Shown here: positions 1 through 10,029 of the stretch, piece after piece
Numbering within the stretch: the stretch's first letter is position 1
Layout: each line of letters opens with the position of its first letter
Assembly: GCA_029747015.1 (NCBI GenBank)
Contig: JAKOGI010000001.1
Location: forward strand, 2,911,001 to 2,975,000
Length of the DNA stretch: 64,000 nt
From: Carnegiea gigantea
Taxonomy: Eukaryota > Streptophyta > Magnoliopsida > Caryophyllales > Cactaceae
Direction: 5' to 3'
Made by a program: the position numbers and the translations under genes
Notes under the pieces: model-generated
Told to the model about the DNA's origin: nothing
The model's input: only the letters and a program-made list of their open reading frames with translations
The model's database searches: none

Positions 1-60
1 GTTGATGTAGAACTGATTAAACGAATTCCCTTAAGTGTTTCTTGGCCTAAGGATCGAATA

Positions 61-633
61 GTGTGGCACTATTCTACTAACGGTGAACTTACTGTTAGAA
101 GTGCCTATCATTTTATACAACATAAGAAATGCATGAACACCCCACAGATTAGTGGCATCGGTGCACGTGAGAAGTGGTTGGATGTGTGGAAGCTGAGAGT
201 CCCTCCCTGGATAAAGCTATTCGCTTGGAGAAGCTGCACGAGTGCCCTTCTTACAGCAGGTCGTTTGGCAAAAAGGATTCCCAACTCTGCTATGCAGTGT
301 GGGGTGTGTGGGGCGGTGGAAGAAACAGATATACATGCTCTATTCCAATGCCCACTTGCTTCACCGCTATGGGAAGGTACACCTTATTTTAATGTCATTC
401 AACTGGCTATTTTGATGGGGTCTAGGACATGTTCTTCTATGCCAAATAGAGGATGGGGTCAGATCAGCGGGGAGGAGTTCATTGCCATTGCTTGGTGTGT
501 ATGGACCACTAGAAACAAGTACCTCTATGAAGTAGGCTTTGTGTTTGATGTCAATGTTTGGTCGTATGCTTTGAATTTCATCAAGGACTACCAAAGAGCT
601 ATGGAGACTGACGAAGGGAGCTCCCCACAGTAA
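61..633 (+). pseudogene. LINE ORF2 zf-RVT domain (degenerate)
   Basis: The translation contains the typical zf-RVT layout. An SAY motif follows a W-x-x-x-G segment near the start. Then comes a K/R-x-x-PPWIKLFAWR-type core at about residues 47-57, where the family consensus is P-K-x-K-x-F-x-W. A zinc-ligand group follows at about residues 80-97 (C-x2-C, then E-E-T-D-I-H, then F-x-C-P). These domains sit between reverse transcriptase and RNase H in plant LINE ORF2. The frame ends at a stop just before the RNase H segment, which continues in a different frame. The upstream sequence is open to the window edge, so the listed start is not a real start codon. Confidence 0.8.
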
Positions 634-1141
634 GATTGGGCTCACGCTGCCCCCAGCCAGGGTGTTGGAAAATTAATTTTGATGAGGCGAAGCTTGGTGA
701 ATGGGGATATGGATGGGGTATGGTGGCCCGAGACAGTGATGGAGACGTAGTTGTGTCAGCGGTCTACAAGTGCCCAATTTCCTTGGCTCCGAGACGGAGG
801 AAGCCAGGGCTTGTCGGTATGCCATCCAGGATTGCTGCCAATATGGCTTCAAGACCGTGACCATAGAAGGTGATTGTTAAGGATCGATCATGAAGCTAAA
901 GAAGAATCACAACCTTGCCACTAAAATGGGTCTCATTGTTGATGATATTATTAATCTTCGTAAGAACTTTGAGTTGTGCACTTTTTCGTTTGTTTGTAGG
1001 GAAGTAAATAAGGTAATCCATTCTATTGCACACCTTCAGCCTTATGTCTGGGGCTCCCAAGTTTGGCTTGATGATGGTCCAGATTATGTCTTTAATCTGG
1101 CCCTAGATGACTTGTGTAACTGTTTGAATTTCGATGAATGA
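634..1141 (+). pseudogene. LINE ORF2 RNase H-like domain (frameshifted)
   Basis: RNase H-like (RVT_3) region in pieces. About 655-790 reads W-K-I-N-F-D-E, carrying the first catalytic Asp, in frame 3. About 790-882 continues in frame 2 with an E-x-E-A motif and then V-T-I-E-G-D, carrying the next acidic residues. A TAA follows at once, and the rest (890-1141) reads through a degenerate R-E-V-N-K-V-I-H-S segment that corresponds to the family's R-E-x-N-x-x-A-D. One frameshift and at least one stop show that it is dead. It belongs to the same element as the zf-RVT part upstream. Confidence 0.75.
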
Positions 1142-1161
1142 AATCGTTCCCTTTATCAAGG

Positions 1162-1420
1162 TTAAGAAAATGGGACCAGGCCGGCCGGTTCAGCCGACTG
1201 GACTGAGAATCGGTCGGAGTAATGGTCCGAAAATTCTTTAAACCCATTTGAGCCATCAAACCGGGAAAAATCGGTGAAATCCGGTTGGACCAGCTTTTCC
1301 CATCTTTTTATAAAAAAACATACAAGGCACCACAGAAGGAGAGTGATGAGAGTCGAACCCGTGACCCCTTGAAACAAGTAAAAAGCAACCGACCATCCTG
1401 TTAGGCACACATTTGTAAAA
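1162..1420 (-). repeat. Unclassified repeat with tRNA-like B box (SINE-like)
   Basis: On the minus strand a tRNA-like stretch reads GGTCACGGGTTCGACTCTC (about 1345-1365). It contains a pol III B-box-like GGTTCGACTC and is preceded by a possible A-box region (about 1395-1410). It is followed by A/T-rich DNA and a GC-rich tail made of GGTTCGACC-like words (1170-1290). The composition differs sharply from its neighbours. It could be a tRNA-derived SINE or part of another non-autonomous repeat; only the B-box-like word is directly visible. Confidence 0.3.
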
Positions 1421-2195
1421 TATATGTGAACTAATTAATATATACCTAATTTGTTTATCCACAAAAATATCCCATATTTAATTTTTTTCCCAAAAAGCTG
1501 AGGGTCAATTGACCCCCTTCCTCTAATGTAGCTCCGCTCATGGTTGGTGGTGTGCTATTATGCTGTAAATAGTTTAATTTATTGGTCATAAGGTTTTGTG
1601 ATACATGGAATGTGTCGTTCCTTCATTTGAATGCATGTATTGCTTGATTTTATTGGCCTTGCAATGTCTTGCTTGGTTTGATAAAGTCTAATCTCTTGCA
1701 ATCAGTTGTTCAATTTCTATTCGTAGTTCAATTTCATCTTTAACTAAGTGAGATGCTGATTTATTGGCCCTCCGATGTGATTCCATTTTAAGATACTTGA
1801 AAAGAACACAACCTATCAAAGACAAAGAAAACAATGTACGTAGTAGGAGAGTCGGTTCTAACATTAATGAGTGTCAAAGAAATAATGTTCGTTGGTGATG
1901 ATGAATGTTTGTAGGTGGATACCTTTCGTCCAAATGTCTGGATCAGCCACTAGTTTTAAGAATAAGATTTGAACCAATCACATTAGATTGGTGTACTTTG
2001 GGTACACTTCTGTTGGGGCAAATATGAATTCTCTACATTCAATCCCTTGAATTTAAAAGTAATTCACTGATAGTTTGATTTATCCTATAAGTGAATTTGC
2101 TTATGCATTAACGTTTTGTAGCTGAACAAATATCACTGAAAAAATAATGTTCATTAATATGATACAAATCATACTGTGTCACTAGTACATATGAG
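1421..2195. other. AT-rich intergenic DNA, no gene seen
   Basis: I see no long open frame, RNA gene or terminal repeat here. It separates the SINE-like repeat from the MITE at 2199. Confidence 0.5.
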
Positions 2196-2198
2196 TAT

Positions 2199-2627
2199 GG
2201 CCCTGTTTGATAAACAGTTGTTAGCTGGTAGTTGTTTGTATTAGCTATTAGCTGTTAGCTATTTGAATTAGCTATTTATATTAGCTATTTGAATTAGCTG
2301 TTTTTAGAAAAAAGTATTTGGTAGAAATTAGCTGTTTTTAAAAAATATGTTGATAAAATTTCATTTATACCTTTATTTGTGAATTAGTTTTTAATGAGAT
2401 GTGTGTAATTTTTTCAAACTTATGAACAATTATGTCATTTTCACAAAAAACTCTTCTCAAAAGGCTAATGGGAATAGCTTTTTCAAAAAGAACTTTTTGG
2501 AGCCAAATAGCTATTACAAACAGCTCTTTACCACACACCTTTTAACTGTTTGACTTGATCAAAATAACCAAAATTTTTTCAAACAGCTATTTTTTTTTTA
2601 AAAACTATTGTTACCAAATACTCCTGG
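2199..2627. mobile_element. MITE, TTAGCTG-rich family, copy 1
   Basis: A 429-bp element that starts GGCCCTGTTTGATAA and ends TTACCAAATACTCCTGG. These ends form an imperfect inverted repeat. Subterminal TTAGCT words are reiterated at the left end. The same 3-bp word, TAT, flanks both ends. A second copy is at 25301-26693, also flanked by a matching 3-bp word (CAT), and a fragment lies at 21412-21503. There is no coding capacity. The superfamily is uncertain: the 3-bp flanks would fit PIF/Harbinger, and I found no 8-bp duplication as expected for hAT. Confidence 0.7.
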
Positions 2628-2689
2628 TATCTTATTACCTTAAATATTATTATCAATGGTGATTTAACAGGTAAAAGGTTCAAAAAGTA

Positions 2690-3134
2690 CGATATAGCGG
2701 GAACTCTGAGCGAGTTGCTCTACTCCTCCAGGCTCGAGCTGGAACGCTCTCTGTTCTTACTCGCGGTGTTCATTGACGCTAGTTCAATCCCGTCTTCCAC
2801 CGTCCTGTGGTCGGAATCCGTCAGGCGGTCGCCGTATCCATCGCCGTCGCCGTCGCCATCGCCATCGCCGTCTATTTCCTGAGATTTTCCAGTATTCGGT
2901 CAGTTCTTGATCATTTGTTTTCATATCTTGATTTTAAATTCTTGTCGAAATTCATCGTCGTTGTTCTTGCTTTTAATCGTCTACAAATATCACTCTAAGT
3001 GAACTAATCTCTTGCCCACTTTCTTTCAATCTCAATTCCTCTGTCTGAAATTATCAGCAAAAATGAGGGTTTTCTGGGTTTTGGTATTGGCCTAACCGAC
3101 TCTGTGTCTATTTGCAGACAAAAGGTTTGTGACC
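2690..3134 (+). promoter_or_regulatory. Probable 5' UTR with intron, upstream of 3135 gene
   Basis: Mixed-composition DNA with a GTCGCC/ATCGCC hexamer repeat (about 2828-2870) leads to a likely 5' UTR intron. The donor is at 2899 (TTCG|GTCAGT) and the acceptor ends at 3117 (TATTTGCAG), 17 bases before an ATG in good context (ACCATGG at 3135). A 5' UTR intron of about 219 bp is common in plant genes. No TATA box can be assigned with confidence. Confidence 0.45.
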
Positions 3135-4156
3135 ATGGCAGACAAGAATTTTGTGAATGAGTCTGCTAAGGGTGTGAATGATCCGGGGCAGAAGTATGTA
3201 CAAGGACAAGGTACAGCATATCAGCAAGTGATGCAGGAGTTTGAAGATTTTGTCAAAGAACAGGAGCCGAATGTGCTCCAAAAAACAACATATGAGTTAG
3301 CACTGGAGGAATTCGTTAAAACACCCGTGCAGCAGGCAATGGCACCTCAGCCTGGGGGTTCCTCTACTCATGGCACCCAGGTGGGAACAGATGAACCAGA
3401 AAAACTGCCTGCGGAAACACATGGAAAAGAAAAAATGGCTGTGGAAACAGATGAAAAAGAAAAAGTCGCTGTGGAAACAAATGAAAAAGAAGAACTGGCT
3501 GACGATTGGTCCAAGCGTTTTATAACCGGGCAGGAAATATTTAGTCAGATGGCTTGTGATGTTGGTGGCTTGAACAAGGATGAGGCAGTCATGAAGTGGA
3601 GAAGCATGGGCAAAAAAATACAAATAGAGTACGAGAAGGTAGCTGCAGTGTCGAACGAAAATTTCCAAAAGTTTGCTCATGTCGTCTCTGACGAAAGGCC
3701 AGTAAAGATTCATGAAACTCGTAAGAGGTGCTGTAACAACTACACTTTTCTGATGTACTGAAGTTACGAACTAATTAGTCACTAACATAAGATTTCACAG
3801 GGAGCTTCTAGACACAAATCGGATGACACAGTTGTGGGCAGATTGTACAGCAAAACAGGTCTTCGTGGAGGCACACAAGGGCACGAAGTGGTCAGAGGAC
3901 TTCCTTGATGCCCTCTGGTCCACCATCCCTGATGAGGTGAGAGTGCCTTTTTCCCCCTTCTTTATTTTCCATATTTTGGTCTAACACTTGGTTTTGTTTC
4001 TTATGGAACGTTGTTGTGTTAAATATGCAGGAGGCTGCTATGTATGTAGACATTGCGCGTCAAAGGAGAGAATGCTTCCAGAATTTCCAGCAGATTAACC
4101 AAAAGATAGATGGGGACATCCAGAAAGTAATTGATGCAAAGTTCAAGAAGAGTTAG
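3135..4156 (+). CDS. Unrecognised plant gene, three exons, frame break between exons 1 and 2
   Basis: Exon 1 (3135-3720) opens at an ACCATGG start and encodes a charged, lysine/glutamate-rich protein. It has a short repeat of E-T-x-E-K-E units (about residues 95-120). A C-terminal segment around M-K-W-R-S-M followed by E-Y-E-K-V-A weakly recalls the second half of an HMG box. Exon 2 (3801-3936) and exon 3 (4031-4156) join in phase (GATGAG|GTGAG, ATGCAG|GAGGCT). They encode a tryptophan-containing helical-looking segment ending K-F-K-K-S-stop. With the strong donor at 3721 and the acceptor at 3800, exon 1 enters exon 2 in the wrong frame and stops after a few codons. So the gene is a pseudogene, uses another junction, or has a one-base error. 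I do not recognise the family, and the HMG resemblance is only a hint. Transcript support is unknown. Confidence 0.5.
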
Positions 4157-5128
4157 CTGTTGCTGAAGGTGCGATATTAACTTCTTGAAACAAGCAGTGC
4201 AATAGAAAGAAACCCTTGTGTGGTTGTTAATGTTTAACTACCTTCGTTGTTGGTGGGATTGTACAATTGTGCTTTGCAGATCAGAGTCTTAACTGGAATG
4301 AATTACACTTTGGTCGATGCTTTGTTTGTTATTGAGCTTTACATACTTTTTTGGATCAACCAAGGGAATTCCATCCGCATGCACCTTCAGATACATTAAA
4401 AAGATGAAAGAAAGGGATAAGAAATGGTTGTGGCTTCACCTTGTTGTAGGGTCTTATTTCAAAATATTTTTTTGTGCGCTTAGTGGCATTTATTTCTCCT
4501 CCGTTTTTCTTCATGAAATGTAAGATGTGGGACTTAATGGCTAGTAGCTTTGTGGCTGGCTCATATTGGTATTATACAGTGCTAGCAATAAGATACAATG
4601 CTTAGAAGTCCCTAAACAACTTAATTGCTTATCTGGTGCATGTTGCCTTCTATGCTGTCATTGATCATACACTTGTGCTTTGCTTGAGCAAGCCTTCTAT
4701 TTGGTGTCTTTTGTACTGCAGGAACTGGAACATTATTCGGCACTGGTTTTTTCTAACCTTGGCGTTATTTGAGTTTAATATGATTAATTGATGATCAAGC
4801 ATTAACATGCAAGAATTTCATCACCGGAAGCTTCAGTGATGATATATGAGGAACACAGCAGACTTTAGGTTTCTATGCAGTCTTTAATGATGAATGATAT
4901 ATGTTCAGCTTATATCATTGTTATGATGAAGTGGCAGTGTCGTATAACTCGTGTTCTTGCCGGCATTCTTTTCAGGAACACCTGTCTGTTCTCCTAAAAC
5001 TGATATTTTTTCTCTGTTTACTCATCTCTATTGCAAGATCTAGACGTCTAGTTTCCCGTGTTTTTGTTTTATCTGCATTGGAGCTGCTGTGAGGTGATTT
5101 TAACTGCGTTGATGTCTTGTATTGGCAG
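4157..5128 (+). other. Non-coding interval before DCL-like exons
   Basis: AT-rich sequence with no convincing exon. I searched it for the upstream DCL exon that would normally precede the exon at 5129 and did not find one. It may include the 3' UTR of the gene ending at 4156. Confidence 0.4.
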
Positions 5129-6923
5129 GTACATGGATGGAGAACGCCTTACAGCTGAGGATGAGAAAGTTGTTGTGGAAAGGCTTCTGGCTTATCACTC
5201 ACATTTTGAAGATAAAATTGGATGTGGGCGGATTCAATCATGCTAAGATTCATCCTACAAACCATTTAAGTAGCACCTTAAGTTTGTTCTTTTGTCTTTT
5301 CTCATGACTTTACATCTATACTGCACAAACCATGATATCAAGACTAGATCAAGTGTGAAGCCTGATTGTTATGGATAGGAGCTGGTATTATATGACCAAT
5401 TGGATTTCGTTGGCATGCTGTAAAGCACACAAACATCGGGCAGGCATTGCTTTGCCTTGTCAATAGTGTTTCAGATATGGAAACACGTAATAAATCTGTC
5501 TGAAAGGAGTGAACCATTGAACAACGTCGGTAGGAGTGGGGGCTGGGCCGAAAAGGTTGGATTGTTGCGTTTATAAAAATGGCCGGTTTTGTTTTTTTTT
5601 TTTTTTTGGGGGGGGGGGGGGTTGCTCTTCCGCTAATCTTTCTTCTGCAGGGTGGTGGATGTGTTATAGCTTATAAAAGCATATCTGCCCAAATCCATTT
5701 ACTGATTCTTGGTATGAGATCCACCAACACTATTTGGGCTTATAGACTAGTGAGAAGAGGATTTGAGTGTTATATCTTAATAGTGAGAATCAAAGCCCTG
5801 CCATTAAGAAACAAAACATCGCACCAAATTTTTGCTTCTCCAGGAATGAAATATTGTTGATGATGAAATTATTGAGGTTCATGATGTCGGCTGATCAAGA
5901 GGTCAAAGCTAGGCTTTAAATGTTGCGACATTGTTTTGGTCCTCCCTTGCACCTCCTCTTCCCAATCTCCTAGCCCCCAGCTTGACAGTTATTTCACGAA
6001 TCCATATGTCTTATCTTCAGAATTCTGAAAGGCGGATGCATGTAAAGAGATGGTAATTGCTAAGGTTAAGATTATGAAGGTTAACAAGAAGATGTCGAGT
6101 ATTTCTTTTAATAAGGAGAAGGTAATATATTAATAAATGGAAATCAAGATGTTGGATGGGCAGCAAGCATCCATCAAAAGATGCTCAGTATTAATAGGTT
6201 GATGAGAAGATGCACATCGTTAATGCGAGGGTAATATTTTCTTTTATCTTATGAGATAGTCTTGCTCTAGAGTGGAAGTTGGAGGTCTCGTAATATATCC
6301 TCAGATCGCAATAGGATCTTTCTATATATGGTAACGATATTTTTGTGTCTCTATGTGCCCATATGAATGCTCATTGTTTTTCTGCAGAGCTGCTTGGCTG
6401 ATACAAACCACAGCTGCGGAGCATTTGGTCTATGGCCGAGTTTTCTTGTTTCTTGACCGGTGAATGAGTATAAACCCTATGTACCTCTAACTTAGAAGGC
6501 TCTATGAGCCTGTTGCTTTCAATGTTTTGGCTTGGCTGAGACCTTGACTGCTGAGTTGTTTGTTGTCTTGCTATGATTCCACTGTTTATTCTGAATCTCT
6601 CTTCCAAGATAACAGGACGGTAGACTGATTGCTTGCTGTTAACGGTTTCCTTTTCTTGTTCTAATATGTTCTGTTCAAATTGAGAGTAATTATTGTCCCC
6701 TTGTCCAAAGGTTGATCGGCATCCCCATTTTCGGCGTTCAACGTGCCTGTTTGCTGTAAGAACAGATGGTGGATGGATCGACTTCTGCTACCAGAAATGT
6801 CTACGGCAGTATATTCGAAATGAATTCCTCTCTCAGGCTGAAAGGTTTATTCGGGAACATCTTAACCTCCATGTACCAAAAGTAAAACTGTCAATGAAGT
6901 GGATAGTTCTTCGCTACAAGTGA
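5129..6923 (+). pseudogene. DCL-like (DUF3223) gene fragment
   Basis: Two exons carry the conserved core of the plant DCL (Defective Chloroplasts and Leaves) family, DUF3223. In this family the protein is plastid-targeted and linked to plastid rRNA maturation. Exon a (5129-5242, after TTGGCAG) encodes Y-M-D-G-E-R-L, then D-E-K-V-V-V-E-R-L-L-A-Y-H and D-K-I-G-C-G. Exon b (6711-6923, after CCAAAG) encodes V-D-R-H-P-H-F, R-T-D-G-G-W-I-D-F and A-E-R-F-I-R-E-H. Three defects are visible. The exon with the transit peptide and N-terminus is absent. One base is missing after G-C-G, so the expected D-S-I-M falls in another frame. The intron begins CTAAG where GTAAG is expected. DeCL domains also occur in the C-termini of RNA polymerase IV/V large subunits, but the wording here is closer to stand-alone DCL. 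Confidence 0.75.
5243..6710 (+). other. Former intron of DCL-like pseudogene
   Basis: About 1.47 kb between the two DCL-like exons. It contains a T16-G12 homopolymer block (about 5590-5621), is otherwise AT-rich, and has no gene of its own that I can support. The acceptor side (CCTTGTCCAAAG) is intact; the donor side is mutated. Confidence 0.5.
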
Positions 6924-8383
6924 TCAAAAGCATTAGATGGGAGTTGGGACAGAATGATGAGAGTACGTAGTATGTTGTCGATTTACATCAATGCCTTGGT
7001 TGTATGATTCTGCATATTAGCTGATTTTAGATGCAATGCCTTGGTGTTTACCTGTCCTCTGAACCCAAATTTCTAGTTGTTTTAGATTGAAACCATGGCA
7101 CCCAAAGTCTCTAAAAGGATATCCTCAATTAGTCCATTCCAATTCTCACCATATCTTTTATATGATGATATTATCTGATTATTTACATGACCATTTTGGT
7201 ATATAATTTTTACAAATTCTTGGGTAGGATTGTATAGTATTCTTCAAACGATATGGCAAGCTAAATTTAGTTATGGGTAGCTTCTTAAAATTTTTAGAGA
7301 TGATTTAGTAATTTATTTTAGGATAATTTTTAAATTTTGCAGTGATTGGTGACGTTTTTGAATAAATCTTAAATAAATTATTAGTCATTTCATTATTATT
7401 AGAAGTTGGTCTAAAAATATCAATATAACAACAAATTATTTGTAATATTTTTAGATTAGATGACTCTATACATGACCCAACGTTATTTTTTTTAAAAAAA
7501 TAAATTATGCTTCAAATCACGCTATAACTTTTGTTTTTGTTTCAATCACATTATTAACTTAAGATAATTTTGTTTCAAGGCCACAAGTTGATGGTTGATC
7601 TGCATTCTTCCATGGTCCCGTTCTCATTTCTCACTGACCCCCTGAATTTTCTTTTAAAAAAATCCGGCATATCAAATTCTCTTCATAACATAACAACGTT
7701 CGGGATCTCCTATTAAATAGTAATGTATTATTTGTTATATTTTCTATCATCATTGAAAAAATTTTCAATTAACATAGTTAAATGTGCTAATAGCCCTTGA
7801 TTTTATCGTCATAAATCCCAATCGTTGCTGTAACAAGTGCACCGCTTGGAAACCCTTAAACTAATCACCAGCATATACTTTACTGTACTATTCGTCTATA
7901 GCATCATATATGAAGAAATATCAACAAATTCATAAAAACCAGTCTGCCTTGGCTATAAACCCTTCCAATTTGTTTACATACAATTAATTTGATTTCTTCC
8001 CATCACTTTTCAAAATAACCAAACACTGCAAGCAAGAGAAACAACCCAAATTGCAGTCTATATAATTGGCCAAGGAGAAACAGGTGTCTACAAAGACAAT
8101 CAAATTATGCTTTATTAAACTTAAATTAACAATAAGTATTCACTTTTTTTTTATGAAATCTATATTTCTTTATCCTACCTCACCTCTCTTTCACACAGTT
8201 TTTTTTTTTTGGTGACAATATTTCTTGGATAAATCAATAGCAAAAACAGAGCATCTCCTTTGAATTTTTTTTGAAAAGGATAAAAAATACAGAGTATCCC
8301 ATGTTCTCATTCTCAGTTATGAATATTAAACCATCATGACAAGGACCTAGAAGGATAAAGCAAATATATTGTTGGGTCAATTG
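6924..8383. other. AT-rich intergenic DNA, nothing recognised
   Basis: There are several T and A runs and no long frame on either strand. No tRNA-like or terminal-repeat structure was seen. Confidence 0.5.
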
Positions 8384-9580
8384 TAGGGGTGGGCAACAGA
8401 TGGAGTATCCATTGGGTTAAACGGGTAGGCCTATTTAAAATATGGTCAATAATGGATTGGGCAAATAATTGGCAGGTCCATTAAGGCATCTTAACATGCT
8501 GGACCAGGTTGGCCCATTAACGGCTCGTTCATTGGCTCATTATTTCTTAACCAACTTGACACATTAGTTTATATGTTCCAATTAGTTAAGCTTATTATCA
8601 ATGCTTTGTATGCAATAATAATTATTATACACAGTTTTTTTGACAAGTTTGTTCTATTTTAAAACAGGTCACCGCCCATAGGCCGACTCGATCATTTGCT
8701 ATCAGCAACCATTCTGATGCAAATCTCGTTACTTTGTAAGTAATGATACTTCATGATCACATTTGAGATTAAATCTGCAACAAATGATCCGAAATGATCA
8801 AGTTCTACTTTTATTGAAGTTTTTAGTTTTATTGGATGCGTATACGTAGATTTTTGTTTCTTTTTTTTTTTTTGGAGAGGAGGGTTGTGGACTGCTGTTT
8901 TAATGATTTTTGGAATGCAACAAACGTTTTTTCCTTCATTTAGATCTTGTAGTTTATCTAAACAAATTCTTTTTTTTTTTTTTTAACTTCAAAGGAAAAC
9001 AAGAAAAGAGCGCAGGGAGAATGAAGCATGATAAAGTAACATCCTGGTCTGTTTACTTGTAAATGAACTTCAGAATCAAAATAGAATAATAGGAATTAAG
9101 ACATTACAGAGAAAGTCGGTTTTTAGCTACGAGCCCTCATTGTGCCTTTCTTTTCTTATGATGTGCTTTTATTAGTACATTTGATGCTGCTTAAATTGAG
9201 CTGTGCACTTCTGGAACATTAGCAAAAGCGGATTAGACATATGGTTTACTAATTCACAAAATAACAAAGTAAGACAAATATTTAAGTCATCAAAATGTAC
9301 AGGTTCAGGTTTCTTCACTGAATTGGATTAGCTTGGCAGTGTATTTTCTAGCTTTCAATTTGGACTACTTTAGTTTGGTTGAAAAATTACGGAAACACTA
9401 ATTGAAAAATTAACTCACAAAAAATACTCCTTAGATGGTATTAGGCGTGCCATGAGCGGGCTGAGGTCATTTGGCGCATAACCCAGCCTTTCCCATTAAC
9501 AAATGTGATGGGCTCGACTTGATCCGTTTAGTTAATGGGCCGGCCCTGTTTGGCCCAACCCTGCCCATTGCCCACTCCTA
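8384..9580. mobile_element. hAT-like non-autonomous DNA transposon
   Basis: The left end reads TAGGGGTGGGCAA (8384) and the right end TTGCCCACTCCTA (to 9580), a near-perfect 13-bp terminal inverted repeat. C/TAGGGGTGGGCAA ends are typical of the hAT superfamily. The 8 bp outside the ends, GTCAATTG and ATCCATTG, agree at 6 of 8 positions, which fits an aged 8-bp target duplication. The subterminal regions share TTGGGC, GGCCCA and CATTAACGG words in opposite orientation. At about 1.2 kb with no transposase frame, it is non-autonomous. Confidence 0.65.
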
Positions 9581-9662
9581 ATCCATTGCTTCCGTCAATT
9601 ATGCAATCCTTGGTTTATGTCTTTCCCATCAATTTTCCGTGCCATCCCGATTTTCCTTCTTC

Positions 9663-9679
9663 TTCCTATGTGCTAGGTT
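9663..9679 (+). repeat. Left target-site duplication of retroposon
   Basis: The 17-bp word TTCCTATGTGCTAGGTT is repeated exactly at 10013-10029. A long exact duplication of this size is typical of target-primed (LINE/SINE) insertion. Confidence 0.85.
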
Positions 9680-10012
9680 TGCAGGTATTACTTTCATCCG
9701 GGAAAAGACTTCGTTTGCTTACCACTGGTTTTTAAGGTATATTACTTTCCTCTGCTTTGTTCTATGTTACATAGCTCCGATAACCTGATTTATTAATATA
9801 TATTAGTCATTGCTTGTTGTATGTCCTTATTTTTCCATTAAATATTTTTACAAAATCACTCTTCTATAAAATATTTTCTCAAAATCTTTTTTTGTGGGTC
9901 TCTTGGAATCAGCCTCTTTACGAATAGGAATGCCGGTAGGGGTAATGTTGCCTATATCTGGATCTCCCCAGACCCCGTAAAAGCGGGACCTACAATGGGG
10001 GTTTTGTTGTTG
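9680..10012 (+). mobile_element. 5'-truncated retroposon with (TTG)n-type tail
   Basis: A 333-bp insertion bounded by the exact 17-bp direct repeats at 9663-9679 and 10013-10029. Its 3' part (about 9920-10012) contains CCGGTAGGGGTAA, CTCCCCAGACCCCG and AAAGCGGGACC, and ends GTTTTGTTGTTG. That 3' module resembles the tail shared by plant RTE-type LINEs and related SINEs, and the same module recurs inverted at 25369-25757. No pol III A/B boxes are visible in the 5' part, so a 5'-truncated LINE is more likely than a SINE. Confidence 0.7.
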
Positions 10013-10029
10013 TTCCTATGTGCTAGGTT

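Larger units (their letters stand above)
1..1160 (+). mobile_element. LINE (L1-type) 3' end, truncated by window edge
   Basis: The 3' terminal part of a plant non-LTR retrotransposon. It holds the zinc-binding (zf-RVT) region and the RNase H-like region that end ORF2 of many plant LINEs. The reverse transcriptase must lie left of position 1. A stop at 1139-1141 is followed by a short A-rich stretch (about 1161-1169), after which an unrelated GC-rich repeat begins. The reading frame is broken at least twice, so this is a relic. Confidence 0.85.

Noticed and set aside
5579..5860. 93-codon frame with Phe and Gly runs
   Set aside because: The start is a T16-G12 homopolymer block inside the former DCL intron, and the rest has no recognisable domain.
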